41,420 nt of DNA, from contig JAVBMT010000012.1 of NCBI GenBank assembly GCA_031552195.1, positions 1-41,420 of the forward strand, in the 5' to 3' direction. Source of the stretch: JAVBMP01 sp031552195 (GTDB lineage: Bacteria; Desulfobacterota; Desulfovibrionia; Desulfovibrionales; Desulfovibrionaceae). The position numbers were made by a program, and so were the translations under genes. This document shows, piece after piece, positions 16,848 through 25,006 of this stretch; positions within the stretch are counted from its first letter, which is position 1, and each line of letters starts with the position of its first letter. A model generated the notes under the pieces. The model made no database searches. It had not been told where the DNA came from and saw only the letters and a program-made list of their open reading frames with translations.

Positions 16848-17544
16848 AATCGACAACCTGCACGTCTATTACAGCGGAATTCACGCCGTTAAAGGCGTTT
16901 CGCTGGATATTCCTAAAGGGCATATCGTCACCCTTATAGGAGCGAACGGAGCCGGAAAAAGCAGCGTGGTGCGCGCGGTTGCGGGGCTGATCAAGTCCGC
17001 TGCGGGGAGCATTGCACTGAATGGCAAGGAAATTCTGGGAACAACGCCCGAACGGGTATTGCGCCAAGGCATCGCCCTGACCCCCGAAGGGCGGCGTATT
17101 CTTCCCCATCTCACAGTTGAGGAAAATTTGCGCCTGGGCGCTTATATCCGCACGGACAAGGACGGCATCGCCAAAGACATGAAATGGGTTTACAGCCTCT
17201 TTCCGCGTCTTGAGGAAAGGGCCTGGCAAAAAGGCGGAACCCTTTCCGGCGGCGAACAACAAATGCTGGCGGTGGGGCGCACCCTGATGAGCCGCCCGGA
17301 ACTCATCATGCTGGACGAGCCTTCTCTGGGGCTGGCCCCTATCCTGGTCAGGGAAATATTCTCGATCATCAAACGCATCAACGAAATGGGCACGACCATA
17401 ATGCTGATCGAGCAAAACGCCTTTGCCGCCCTGTCAATCGCCAACTACGCCTATATTCTTGAAGTCGGCTCCGTGGTGCTTGAAGGAAAAGGGCAAGAAC
17501 TGCTGCACAACCCGCAGGTTAAGGAAGCCTACCTCGGGGCCTGA
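16840..17544 (+). CDS. livF: Branched-chain amino acid ABC transporter ATPase LivF
   Basis: Second ATPase subunit, 234 residues. I chose the ATG at 16840 (MLKIDNLHVYYSGIHAVKG), which has GAGGAG 10 bases before it and gives the normal LivF length. Walker A GANGAGKSS, signature TLSGGEQQMLAVGR, Walker B LIMLDEPSLGLAP and the switch LIEQNAFAAL are all intact. It is the last gene of the operon; a strong terminator follows 137 bases on. Confidence 0.95.
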   Translation: MLKIDNLHVYYSGIHAVKGVSLDIPKGHIVTLIGANGAGKSSVVRAVAGLIKSAAGSIALNGKEILGTTPERVLRQGIALTPEGRRILPHLTVEENLRLGAYIRTDKDGIAKDMKWVYSLFPRLEERAWQKGGTLSGGEQQMLAVGRTLMSRPELIMLDEPSLGLAPILVREIFSIIKRINEMGTTIMLIEQNAFAALSIANYAYILEVGSVVLEGKGQELLHNPQVKEAYLGA

Positions 17545-17680
17545 GGCTACGGTCAGGAACTGGTGCGAAAAATGCGCGCGCAATCATCCGTTTTCCGCCA
17601 CAACGGCGCCGGATGAAAATGCCATACGGGACGTTAGCGCCTGATTTTCAGACCGGTCCTTTAAGCGTCCGAAGGCTCGA

Positions 17681-17715
17681 AAAAATTAACGCCCGCCCTG
17701 CGGGCGTTAATTTTT
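17681..17715 (+). terminator. Terminator of the liv operon
   Basis: AAAAATTAACGCCCGC and GCGGGCGTTAATTTTT form a 16-bp stem with a 3-base loop ending in five T residues. It would also work on the minus strand. Confidence 0.9.
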
Positions 17716-17779
17716 GCCGTGAAGCCGCGCGCATCCCTGCGCGGGAAGCGTTTGGCATTCATAAAAAATGAAAACAATA

Positions 17780-17808
17780 TTGACAATCACAATCAATACC
17801 CTTACTGT
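17780..17808 (+). promoter_or_regulatory. Promoter of the flavodoxin-TonB operon
   Basis: A perfect TTGACA (17780-17785) and TACTGT (17803-17808) are 17 bases apart, 60 bases before the flavodoxin start. A Fur-like box overlaps the -35. Confidence 0.6.
17781..17795 (+). promoter_or_regulatory. Fur-like operator
   Basis: TGACAATCACAATCA matches the 7-1-7 Fur consensus TGATAATNATTATCA at 11 of 14 defined positions and covers the -35 element. Iron-bound Fur would block transcription of the operon that contains exbB, exbD and tonB, a classic Fur target. Binding is inferred. Confidence 0.55.
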
Positions 17809-17867
17809 GGCTCCTGCAAATAGCGCAAAATTTGCGGCGGCCGCACCAACTCGCGGGAGAACACCAT

Positions 17868-18392
17868 ATGCGTTACGCCGTAATTTATTCCAGCGTTACC
17901 GGCAACACGGCCAAAGTGGCTGAAGCCATACACCGGATTATGCCGGAAGGAACGGAAATTTTCAGGGTGAATGAAGCGCCCGCCCCGGAGCTGTTTGATT
18001 TTATCGCGCTTGGCTTCTGGGCGGACAGGGGGCGGCCTGACAAAGCCATGCTGAGTTACATGGGCAAGGTGCACGGCCTGAACAAAACGCTCGCCCTTTT
18101 CGGAACCATGGGGGCGTGGCCGGATTCCGACCACGCCCGCAAATTCATGGAAAACGCCGCGCTGGCCGTTGAAGGCAATATAGTGGCGGGAACATTCGCC
18201 TGCATGGGCAGGGTCAACCCCAGAGTGACTGACGGCATGGCCAAAATGAAGAACAGCCGTCACCCGGATACCCCGGAAAGGCGAGCCAGGCTGGCGGAAG
18301 CCGAAAAGCACCCCGACGAAGCCGACCTTCTGGCCGCGCGGGAAAAATTTAAAACTATCTTCAGTCTGATTAGCGGATTGAAAAAGGAATGA
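17868..18392 (+). CDS. Flavodoxin-family protein
   Basis: FMN-binding electron-transfer protein or flavin reductase, 174 residues, cytoplasmic. I start at the ATG at 17868 (MRYAVIYSSVTGNTAKVAEA), which puts the phosphate loop SSVTGNTAK at residues 8-16; GGAGA stands before it. Typical second and third flavin loops follow (ALGFWADRGRPDKAM and LFGTMGAWPDSDHA). The C-terminal 45 residues are charged and helical. It is the first gene of an operon with exbB, exbD and tonB under a Fur-like box, so a role in iron release or reduction is plausible. The BilS-type flavodoxins of bilirubin reduction are another relative worth comparing. Confidence 0.82.
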   Translation: MRYAVIYSSVTGNTAKVAEAIHRIMPEGTEIFRVNEAPAPELFDFIALGFWADRGRPDKAMLSYMGKVHGLNKTLALFGTMGAWPDSDHARKFMENAALAVEGNIVAGTFACMGRVNPRVTDGMAKMKNSRHPDTPERRARLAEAEKHPDEADLLAAREKFKTIFSLISGLKKE

Positions 18393-19057
18393 GTATGTGG
18401 CACGACATATACGCCAAAATAGGCCCTTGCGGGGTGGTGCTGGTGCTGCTCTCCATGGCCAGCCTTTATCTTTCGATCAAGAATTACGTCTTGCTTTTCT
18501 TTACCGGGCGTGACTTCAAACGGCGTTTCCAGTCCATAGAAAACGGGCAGCGCCCCTACTCTTCCGAACTGCAGCGCGTCACCATGAACCCGTTAATCGG
18601 AATTATCGCCGATGTGGTAAAAACCCACGCCGGGCACTCCAGCGACATCAGGGCCGAGGTAGCCTACCTTTTCCACCGTAATTTCGACGGGGTCAACCGT
18701 GATATAACCATGCTGAAGCTTATTTCCGTAATATCCCCCCTGCTCGGCCTGATGGGGACCATGCTGGGCATGGTTTCGGTCTTCAAGGTTCTGGCCTCTG
18801 GCAACGGGGCCGGCAATGCGGCTATGCTGGCCTCCGGAATATGGGAAGCGCTTCTGACCACCATAATGGGCCTTACCGTTGCTATTCCCACCCTGGTGGT
18901 TTTTTACAGCCTGAGCCTGCGCATGAAAGGTTTTCACATCGAAGCCATCGAACACAGCTACCGGGCCATTGAAATCGTGCAAAACAAACCTCTGCCGCAT
19001 CCGCAGGAAAATGCCGCGGCCCCGGCGCGCGGTTTGATGAAGGAAAGCGCGGCATGA
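18389..19057 (+). CDS. exbB: MotA/TolQ/ExbB proton-channel protein
   Basis: Inner-membrane proton channel subunit that energises TonB, 222 residues. One membrane segment lies near the N-terminus (about 14-37) and two more near 110-135 and 150-175, with SPLLGLMGTMLGMVSVFKVL and LLTTIMGLTVAIPTLVVFY, the paired channel helices of the family. The Thr residues lining the channel are present. It overlaps the flavodoxin gene by ATGA and exbD likewise. The tonB context favours ExbB over TolQ. Confidence 0.9.
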   Translation: MSMWHDIYAKIGPCGVVLVLLSMASLYLSIKNYVLLFFTGRDFKRRFQSIENGQRPYSSELQRVTMNPLIGIIADVVKTHAGHSSDIRAEVAYLFHRNFDGVNRDITMLKLISVISPLLGLMGTMLGMVSVFKVLASGNGAGNAAMLASGIWEALLTTIMGLTVAIPTLVVFYSLSLRMKGFHIEAIEHSYRAIEIVQNKPLPHPQENAAAPARGLMKESAA

Positions 19058-19458
19058 GCGACATCTTCAGCATGGAGGAACCAAGCCTAGACCTGACGCC
19101 GCTTATCGACACGGTCTTTTTGCTCCTGATATTCTTCATCATGGCCACGACTTTCGCCGAGCCGGTTCTGGAAGTGGCCCTGTCGGAAGCGAGCAGCGCA
19201 GCCGCGCCGGAACGCAAGGAACGGCTTGCCCTGACCATTGACGCCGAAGGAAAGTACCATCACGGACAAGCTTTCATCACCCTGGAAGACTGGCGCGAGC
19301 TGTTGGCAAACGCCCCCAAAGATATGCTCATTGTTTTCAATGTGGACAGAAACGCCCCGTTCAACGCTTTCGTTTCAGGCCTGGACGCGGCCAAGGGACA
19401 GGGCCGGGAAAACATTCTGATCAACGCCGCGCAACCTGGGCAAGACAACCCGAAGTAA
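19054..19458 (+). CDS. exbD: Biopolymer transport protein ExbD
   Basis: Partner of ExbB, 134 residues. The short cytoplasmic start, PSLDLTPLIDTVFLLLIFFI, holds the conserved membrane Asp that carries protons, followed by a periplasmic domain with the usual DGAxY/VxxD-like pattern (TIDAEGKYHHGQ, IVFNVDRNAP). ATGA overlap with exbB. tonB follows after 6 bases. Confidence 0.9.
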   Translation: MSDIFSMEEPSLDLTPLIDTVFLLLIFFIMATTFAEPVLEVALSEASSAAAPERKERLALTIDAEGKYHHGQAFITLEDWRELLANAPKDMLIVFNVDRNAPFNAFVSGLDAAKGQGRENILINAAQPGQDNPK

Positions 19459-19464
19459 ATAACC

Positions 19465-20193
19465 ATGCCGCCCTTCGCCAGACCAAACCCCGCGCGTTCG
19501 GAAATTTACGCGCGAAAACGCAGCGTGAGTTCCGGCCTGGGCTTTACCCTGCTTGCTCACGGCATGCTCATACTGCTGTTCATAAACCTCCCCAAAACAG
19601 TAATCCAGATGGAAGCGGCCGAACTGAAACCTATCAACATGACTCTTCAGTTAGCGGCTCCGCCGCCGGAACCGCTTGCTGAACCACTGCCGGAACCTGA
19701 ACCCCCGGTGGAACCGGAGCCTTTGCCGGTTCCCGTTCCAATTCCCGAGCCGGTTCAGGTTCAGCCCAAAGAAGCGCCGCCCAAGCAGATAAAGCGCAAA
19801 ACCGCACCCAAACCGGCGAAGAAAGTTGAACCCGCCCCTGTAGCCGAACCGACGCCCCAGGCTGTTGAGCCGCAACCGGCTCAACAAGCGCCGGCCAGGC
19901 CGGACGCCACCACGCTGCAACAACTTATGGCCTCTTTGCAACGGGAAGTAGAGGCGAAAAAATATTATCCTTCAACCGCGCAGCGGGCCGGAAAAGAAGG
20001 AACGGCCAGAGTTCTGGTTGTTATCGGGAAAGACGGGCGCATAGAAAGCGTGCGCCCGCTGGGCGCGACGCATGAAATTCTCGGCAAGGCCAGCATCGTG
20101 ACAATGGAAAAAGTGCGGAAAAGTTGGACTTTCGCAAACTGGAGCGGCGGGCGCGTGGAGATCGAAGTGCCTATTGTATATAAACTGGATTAA
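19465..20193 (+). CDS. tonB: TonB energy transducer
   Basis: Transmits proton-motive energy to outer-membrane receptors, 242 residues. An N-terminal anchor lies at about 20-40 (GFTLLAHGMLILLFINLP). A long periplasm-spanning Pro/Glu segment (about 60-100) precedes a Pro/Lys segment (about 100-125). The TonB C-terminal domain (about 150-242) has YYPSTAQRAGKEGTARVLVV and ends VEIEVPIVYKLD. No receptor gene is nearby. It closes the probable Fur-controlled operon. Confidence 0.92.
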   Translation: MPPFARPNPARSEIYARKRSVSSGLGFTLLAHGMLILLFINLPKTVIQMEAAELKPINMTLQLAAPPPEPLAEPLPEPEPPVEPEPLPVPVPIPEPVQVQPKEAPPKQIKRKTAPKPAKKVEPAPVAEPTPQAVEPQPAQQAPARPDATTLQQLMASLQREVEAKKYYPSTAQRAGKEGTARVLVVIGKDGRIESVRPLGATHEILGKASIVTMEKVRKSWTFANWSGGRVEIEVPIVYKLD

Positions 20194-20218
20194 AGACCTT
20201 GCTCGACATGTTACGGCA

Positions 20219-20262
20219 GAAATCCCCTGCGCGTCTGTGGGTACAGCCGCGCAGGGGATTTC
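20219..20262 (+). terminator. Hairpin terminator after tonB
   Basis: GAAATCCCCTGCGCG and CGCGCAGGGGATTTC form a perfect 15-bp stem with a 14-base loop, 26 bases after the tonB stop. There is no long T-run beyond the stem. Confidence 0.7.
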
Positions 20263-20298
20263 CTGAAGCATGAAGCTTTCGGACCGAAAATTCCGTTA

Positions 20299-20438
20299 GA
20301 GCGTTTTAATTTTGAAATATCTCCGCAAGTATCGGTTTTGGATACAGAAGGCTATATTTTATCCGGCATGTACAAGCCCAAAAAGGATTGCACTAAAAAC
20401 ACGCCGCGCAGTCCAACTTTTTCAAAGTTAAAATGCCC
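20299..20438 (+). repeat. Dispersed repeat family A, copy 1 (complete, TA-flanked)
   Basis: A 140-base element bounded by GAGCGTTTTAATTTTGAAA and, inverted, GGGCATTTTAACTTTGAAA. TA stands directly outside both ends (20297-20298 and 20439-20440). The interior contains ATCGGTTTTGGATACAGAAG and GGCTATATTTTATCCG, shared with the copy at 31148-31326. It has no coding capacity for a transposase and looks like a non-autonomous transposable element. Confidence 0.7.
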
Positions 20439-20450
20439 TAACTAATTTTT

Positions 20451-22124
20451 CTAGGCTTTCGGCGCGGCAACTTCAACCGCGACTTTCAGGCCACGGATCA
20501 AACAGCCGTTCATAATTCTGATTATATCCTGGGCGTGTTCTGAAGGCACGTCAACAAACGAAAAACGATCGTGTATCTCTATCGCCCCGATAATTTTTCC
20601 GGACAGTTTGGTTTCACCGGCGATGGCCCCGACAAAATCGCGCGGTTCAACCCGCATTTTCTGGCCTATATTGAAGAAAAGTCTGGTCATGGGGCGGTTT
20701 TCCGGGCGCTGGCGGCGCGGTTCTTTCGTCCCTTTGTATTTTCCGCCCCGTACTTCGTCAGCGCTTTCAAAATCCTCATAGTTCTGGCGGCTGCGGCTTT
20801 CAGGACGCGGTTGCTCTGTTTCCTCAGTTGACCCCATATCGCGCTGAACCATCATCTTCAGCAGGGCCGCCGCAGCCTCTGTGCTGGAAATGTCTTCAGG
20901 CAGGCTGCTTTCGAGAATTCCCACGAAGCGGTCAAGTTTGCCGTCTTCAAGAACCGTGCGCATTTCCTCAAGCAGCTTGCTTACCTTGAACGTGGCCACA
21001 TCGCGCAGGGTGGGAATTTTCCCGCGCGTGATATTGGCCTTGGTGTAGCGTATGATGTCGCGCAGCTTGAACTGCTCGCGCGGGGTCACAAAGGTAAAAG
21101 CCTGACCGGCGCGCCCGGCGCGCCCGGTGCGCCCGATGCGGTGAACGTAATTTTCCACGTCGTTCGGGATGTCATAGTTTATGACCAGGTCGACGTCGTC
21201 AACGTCAAGTCCGCGCGCGGCCACGTCGGTAGCCACCAAAAGCTCTATTCCGCCGGTGCGGAAACGGCCCATGACCCTGTCGCGCTGGCCCTGCGAAAGG
21301 TTGCCGTGCAGGCCGTCAGCCTGGTAGCCGCGCGTTTGCAGGTGCATGGTCAGTTCGTCAACCCCACGTTTTGTGGAGCAGAAAATAATGCCCTTGCGCG
21401 GCGTTTGCGCGTCAATAAGCCGGAACAGGGCTTCCATTTTCTGAAATGGGCGCACTTCGAAATATTGCTGCTCGACGTTTGGTACCGTCAGCATCTTTTG
21501 CGTTACCTTCACAAACTCCGGTTCGTGCAGATAACGCTTGGCGAGTTCAAGAATCGGCGTTGCCATGGTGGCGGAAAAAAATACGCGCTGGCAATCTTCC
21601 GGGGTATGGGCGAGAATAAATTCTATATCTTCGCGAAACCCCATGTCCAGCATTTCATCCGCCTCGTCAAGCACTACGGTGCGCACGGCGGAAAGCTGAA
21701 GCGTTTTGCGCTCAAGGTGGTCCATGACACGGCCCGGAGTTCCCACTACGACATTGATTCCACGGGCCAGGGCCTTAAGCTGCCGGTCTATCGGCTGGCC
21801 GCCGTAAACCGGAAGCACGAACACCCCTTTCTTGCGTTGCGCCAGGGCGCTGAGTTCTTCAGCGACCTGAATGGCCAGTTCACGGGTCGGGCAGAGCACA
21901 ATAGCCTGAACCTTGCGCGAAGCGAGGTCCAGATGCTCAAGAATGGGAATGCCGAAAGCCGCCGTTTTCCCTGTGCCGGTCTGGGCCTGCCCGACAATAT
22001 CGCGCCCGGCCAAAATGTGTGGAATAGCCACATTCTGGATGGGCGTGGGCTCTTCAAAGCCCATATCTTCAACAGCTTTCAAAATTTCTTTGCTCAGAGG
22101 CAAATCAGTAAAACGAACGCTCAC
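20451..22124 (-). CDS. deaD: DEAD-box ATP-dependent RNA helicase (DeaD/CsdA type)
   Basis: Unwinds structured RNA in ribosome assembly and mRNA turnover, especially in the cold; 557 residues. I place the start at the GTG at 22124 (VSVRFTDLPLSKEILKAVE), since CACAGGAG precedes it and the longer in-frame extension has no family match. The motifs run in order: Q motif F-x-x-PTPIQ, AQTGTGKTAAF, PTRELA, TPGRVMDHL, VLDEADEML, FFSATMA, ATDVAARGLD and HRIGRTGRAG. After a charged linker (about 440-485) the C-terminal RNA-binding domain of the DbpA/CsdA type begins at MTRLFFNIGQKM. Its 3' end lies 12 bases from a dispersed repeat. Confidence 0.93.
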   Translation of the reverse strand: MSVRFTDLPLSKEILKAVEDMGFEEPTPIQNVAIPHILAGRDIVGQAQTGTGKTAAFGIPILEHLDLASRKVQAIVLCPTRELAIQVAEELSALAQRKKGVFVLPVYGGQPIDRQLKALARGINVVVGTPGRVMDHLERKTLQLSAVRTVVLDEADEMLDMGFREDIEFILAHTPEDCQRVFFSATMATPILELAKRYLHEPEFVKVTQKMLTVPNVEQQYFEVRPFQKMEALFRLIDAQTPRKGIIFCSTKRGVDELTMHLQTRGYQADGLHGNLSQGQRDRVMGRFRTGGIELLVATDVAARGLDVDDVDLVINYDIPNDVENYVHRIGRTGRAGRAGQAFTFVTPREQFKLRDIIRYTKANITRGKIPTLRDVATFKVSKLLEEMRTVLEDGKLDRFVGILESSLPEDISSTEAAAALLKMMVQRDMGSTEETEQPRPESRSRQNYEDFESADEVRGGKYKGTKEPRRQRPENRPMTRLFFNIGQKMRVEPRDFVGAIAGETKLSGKIIGAIEIHDRFSFVDVPSEHAQDIIRIMNGCLIRGLKVAVEVAAPKA

Positions 22125-22244
22125 AAAAACTCCTGTGAATATTGCAACAAGCGCGCAACCGCTCCTAAAAGTGTACGGCAAACGCCCCGCTTCGCCTTTA
22201 TAATGAAAATTCAGGCAAACGGAGCGCCTGTCAAACGAAAATTC

Positions 22245-22958
22245 CTAAAAATAAACCCGCCCGCCAGGGGCCAGAATTACGCAGTCGCAAGGCCTGTCCA
22301 ACGGCGTTGCGGCAAGGGCCTCGGCCAGATCGGACATATCGCCCGCCAAAGCGGGAAAAGTGCCCCAGTGAATGGGCAGCACGGCCCTGGCCCGAAGAAA
22401 AGACGCCGCTTTGGCCGCCTGGCGCGTGTCCATGGTGAAGACTCCGCCGCTGGGCAAAAGGGCCAGATCTATGTCATACAGTTCGCCCCATACCCGCATA
22501 TTGGCGAAAAGGCAGGTATCTCCGGCGTGGTATACGGTGAATCCGTCCGGCAAGGTTATGATGTAGCCCGCCGCCCCGCCCTCGGCCCCGGCGTGAAAGG
22601 CTTCCGTCATGGTAATGGAGGCGCCTTTGTGGCGCAACGTTCCGCCCATATTGAAGCCTATGCCGTTAAGCGCCAGTTCGCGGGGCAATCCGGCGTCGAC
22701 CAACGGTTCCACCATGCCCACGGCAGCGCCGAGCACAGCGCCGTATTCGCGGCAAATAGCCGCCGCATCGCCCGCGTGGTCGTCATGCAGGTGGGTTACA
22801 AGCACGATGTCCGGACGTTCAATCTCATTCCAGGCCGTAACGGCTGAAGGGTTGCCGGTAAAAAACGGGTCGATGATAATGTTCAGGCCGCCCTGCCTGA
22901 TCTGGACGTTGGCGTGCCCGTGCCATGTAACCTGCGTGTCGCCTGTATTTTTTGCCAT
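22245..22958 (-). CDS. UPF0173-type metal-dependent hydrolase
   Basis: Metallo-beta-lactamase-fold hydrolase of 237 residues and unknown substrate. The ATG at 22958 gives MAKNTGDTQVTWHGHANVQI, the normal family start; the frame stays open upstream but without homology, and GGAAAA is a weak ribosome site. The metal motif is THLHDDHAGD (His56, His58, Asp60, His61). Further ligands fit GAxVGMVEPL, TEAFHAG, YHAGDTCLF and LPIHWGTFP. This set is characteristic of UPF0173. It sits 120 bases upstream of deaD on the same strand with no clear terminator between. Confidence 0.88.
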   Translation of the reverse strand: MAKNTGDTQVTWHGHANVQIRQGGLNIIIDPFFTGNPSAVTAWNEIERPDIVLVTHLHDDHAGDAAAICREYGAVLGAAVGMVEPLVDAGLPRELALNGIGFNMGGTLRHKGASITMTEAFHAGAEGGAAGYIITLPDGFTVYHAGDTCLFANMRVWGELYDIDLALLPSGGVFTMDTRQAAKAASFLRARAVLPIHWGTFPALAGDMSDLAEALAATPLDRPCDCVILAPGGRVYF

Positions 22959-23226
22959 AATTTTTTCCGGAAGAAAGCAAACTGTTCCAGATTTTCCCTC
23001 AGCGCCTTTTATGCTTTTGGGGCAATAAGGCGCGGATTCCGAGGCATATTCCGGGCTGCGGCCCTGTTCCAGTGAATGACCGCCGCTTGCTGCCGGCCTT
23101 TGCCGCGCGGCCGCCGGAATATTTTGAGCGTGAACGCCATATGCCCGAAAACGATCTCGGCTGGCTCTCTTTATAGCAATGCCGTTAAATTCAAGCGCTA
23201 TTGCATTTTTCGCCCTGTAAAACAAC

Positions 23227-23253
23227 GGAACACAGTCAGAGCGACTGTGTTCC
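23227..23253 (-). terminator. Terminator after the NlpC/P60 gene
   Basis: GGAACACAGTC and GACTGTGTTCC form a perfect 11-bp stem with a 5-base loop; the minus strand continues GTTGTTTTAC. It lies 28 bases past the stop. Confidence 0.75.
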
Positions 23254-23281
23254 TGAAATTATCGAAGGACGGAAGGCGGAG

Positions 23282-23806
23282 TTAGCGAACAACTCTGCGC
23301 GCGCTTACATAGCATTTTTTCCAGTACGCATCGGACATGGAATCTTCACGGATGCGCCCGCCCGAACTCGGGCTGTGGATAAATTTTCCGTTTCCGGTAT
23401 ATATTCCGGTGTGGTATCCGCCGCGCCTTCTCGGCGGCTTGAAGACAACGAGGTCTCCAGGCTTGAGAGCGTCAGACTTTACGGCGTTGCCGATTTTCAT
23501 CTGTTCTTTCGTAGTGCGCGGCATATTGTAACCGTGCTGGCGGTAAGTCCAGACCACAAAACCGGAACAGTCGAAGCCGGTTTCCGGAGTATTGCCGCCT
23601 GATTTATATTTTATGCCGATGCCGGTACGGGCCGTTTTAACCACCGCCTCGCCGCTTCCTGATTTTGAAGCGGAAAGGGCTGAAGAACCCAAGTCAACTG
23701 AAGCCGGGGTCTTGGCGCAGCCTGATGCCCCGATAATGGCGATTAGAAAGAAACCCGTAACGCGCAAAGCATAACCACAGGATTTACTGTACTTTTTTTC
23801 ATCCAT
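23282..23806 (-). CDS. NlpC/P60 peptidoglycan hydrolase lipoprotein
   Basis: Predicted cell-wall endopeptidase cutting gamma-D-glutamyl-diamino-acid bonds, 174 residues. A signal peptide ends in the lipobox IIGASGC (lipidated Cys30), so it is membrane-anchored. The catalytic domain covers about 52-174: Cys80 in GFDCSGFVVW, His132 in GYHTGIYTG and His144 in FIHSPSSGG form the usual triad. There is no SH3 or LysM targeting domain, only a short Ser-rich linker. This resembles the small Spr/NlpC-type lipoproteins. It is transcribed alone, with its own terminator. Confidence 0.92.
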   Translation of the reverse strand: MDEKKYSKSCGYALRVTGFFLIAIIGASGCAKTPASVDLGSSALSASKSGSGEAVVKTARTGIGIKYKSGGNTPETGFDCSGFVVWTYRQHGYNMPRTTKEQMKIGNAVKSDALKPGDLVVFKPPRRRGGYHTGIYTGNGKFIHSPSSGGRIREDSMSDAYWKKCYVSARRVVR

Positions 23807-23910
23807 TTAGAGCTAATACACTAATGCGCCTGAAATTGCCAGCTTTTTTTTCACAAGCGCCCGCAGACGGGCGTTCGAAGCGCCAAATGTCCGGTACGGA
23901 ATGGAAAGCG

Positions 23911-23961
23911 AACGCCCCGTTCCGGTCGCTTGCGAGGCGGCACGAAACAGGGCGTTTTTTT
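23911..23961 (+). terminator. Terminator-like hairpin between BioY and the NlpC/P60 gene
   Basis: AACGCCCCGTT pairs with AACAGGGCGTT (one mismatch) around a long loop, then seven T residues on the plus strand. No plus-strand gene precedes it, so its function is uncertain. It may serve as a weak minus-strand stop after bioY. Confidence 0.3.
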
Positions 23962-23978
23962 GAACGGTATGAAAAATT

Positions 23979-24545
23979 CTATTTGCCTTTCAAGGCCGGA
24001 ACTTTCCAAAGAGCGGCGCAAATGGCGGCAGCCAACGAAAACTTCACGACGTCCAGCCCCATAAAAGGCAGGTAGCCAACGGCGAAAGCCTCTTTAAAGC
24101 TCATGAAGGCTGAAAGCCAGAGCAAACCGCCGACGAAGCTGAGCTGGTGGGCCAGGGCAAGCCAGGGCAACGCCGAAAAGAAACCACGGTCTTTGCCGTG
24201 CTCCGCGGCGTAACCGGCCACGAAAGCGGAGGCGGCGAAGCCTATTTTATAGCCGAATGTGGGTGAAAGCAAGGCCGCCAGACCGCCGCTGCCGCCCGCA
24301 AACACCGGCAAGCCGGCCAGCCCTTCAAAAAGGTAAAGCATCACGGCGCAAACGCCGAGGCGGGAGCCCAAAACCACGCCGACAAGCAGCACAGCCAGAG
24401 TTTGCAGGCTGAAAGAAACGGGATAAAGCGGCACGGAAACCCAGGCGGAAGCGGCCAGGAGCAAAGAGGCTCCAAGGCAGAGGCCGGCCTTTTTCAGGAA
24501 GGTGTCCGGGCGTATGAAAGAATGTATCATTACGGAATGAGTCAT
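23979..24545 (-). CDS. bioY: Biotin transporter substrate-binding membrane protein BioY
   Basis: S-component of a biotin ECF transporter, 188 residues with about six membrane segments. Family hallmarks are VPLYPVSFSLQTLAVLLVG and the GxxxGxLYLFEGLAGLPVFA-like stretch, followed by GGLAALLSPTFGYKIGF, all close to the biotin site. The last cytoplasmic tail is short and Lys-rich. GAGGAG and AAGG stand before the ATG. No BioM or BioN gene is beside it, so it acts alone or uses a shared energising module. I did not find a convincing BirA operator upstream. Confidence 0.92.
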   Translation of the reverse strand: MTHSVMIHSFIRPDTFLKKAGLCLGASLLLAASAWVSVPLYPVSFSLQTLAVLLVGVVLGSRLGVCAVMLYLFEGLAGLPVFAGGSGGLAALLSPTFGYKIGFAASAFVAGYAAEHGKDRGFFSALPWLALAHQLSFVGGLLWLSAFMSFKEAFAVGYLPFMGLDVVKFSLAAAICAALWKVPALKGK

Positions 24546-24694
24546 GCCTTATTACTCCTCAACGGCTGTGAAATTGAGCCTGATGTTGAACGTGTCCGGC
24601 CGGAAAAGCCCGTATCCGGCGAAAAAAGACATTATTGCATAGCCTCGCGCTTGTAAAGCGCTATGTGGAATAATAATCCGGCGGACGCCGGGCG

Positions 24695-24728
24695 CAAAAA
24701 ATCCGGCCTTGCGAACAAGGCCGGATTT
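24695..24728 (-). terminator. Terminator after the RRM gene
   Basis: On the minus strand AAATCCGGCCTTG and CAAGGCCGGATTT form a 13-bp stem with a 4-base loop, then a T-run (24695-24700). It lies 12 bases past the stop. Confidence 0.93.
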
Positions 24729-24739
24729 GATTGGCTTGA

Positions 24740-25006
24740 TTAGTAGCGGGGCTGGCGAGGAGCTTTAGGCTGGGCTTCGTTAACGCGCAGAGTGCGGCCG
24801 CCGAAAGAGGAGCCGTCAAGCGCCTGAATGGCGGAAGCGGCGTCAGAATCTTCCATTTCAACGAAACCGAAACCACGGGCGCGGCCGGTTTCACGGTCGC
24901 TTATCAGTTTGACAGAAAGCACAGAACCGTAGTTGGAGAAAAGGTTCTGAACTTCTTCTTCCGTGGCAGACCAGGCCAGATTGCCGACATAGATGGACTT
25001 GGACAT
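24740..25006 (-). CDS. RNA-recognition-motif (RRM) protein
   Basis: Single-domain RNA-binding protein of 88 residues. RNP2 is IYVGNLAWSA (residues 5-14) and RNP1 is RGFGFVEM (about 44-51), with the aromatic residues that stack on RNA bases present. The tail is short and basic (APRQPRY). Proteins of this type in bacteria are often cold-induced RNA chaperones or regulators. GTGAGG precedes the ATG. A long AT-rich leader of over 200 bases lies upstream, as in cold-shock genes, but no defined motif is recognised. Confidence 0.92.
   Translation of the reverse strand: MSKSIYVGNLAWSATEEEVQNLFSNYGSVLSVKLISDRETGRARGFGFVEMEDSDAASAIQALDGSSFGGRTLRVNEAQPKAPRQPRY

Noticed and set aside
12479..17544. A new kind of transporter operon
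   Set aside because: Gene order and motifs are those of an ordinary livJHMGF set; only the longer LivH and the internal hairpin deserve mention.
21141..22847. A 568-codon plus-strand frame across the helicase and UPF0173 genes
   Set aside because: It spans two well-supported minus-strand genes and has no domain resemblance.
24546..24660. BirA operator upstream of bioY
   Set aside because: No TTGTAAAC/GTTTACAA-type palindrome; a lone CTTGTAAAGC has no inverted partner at the right distance.
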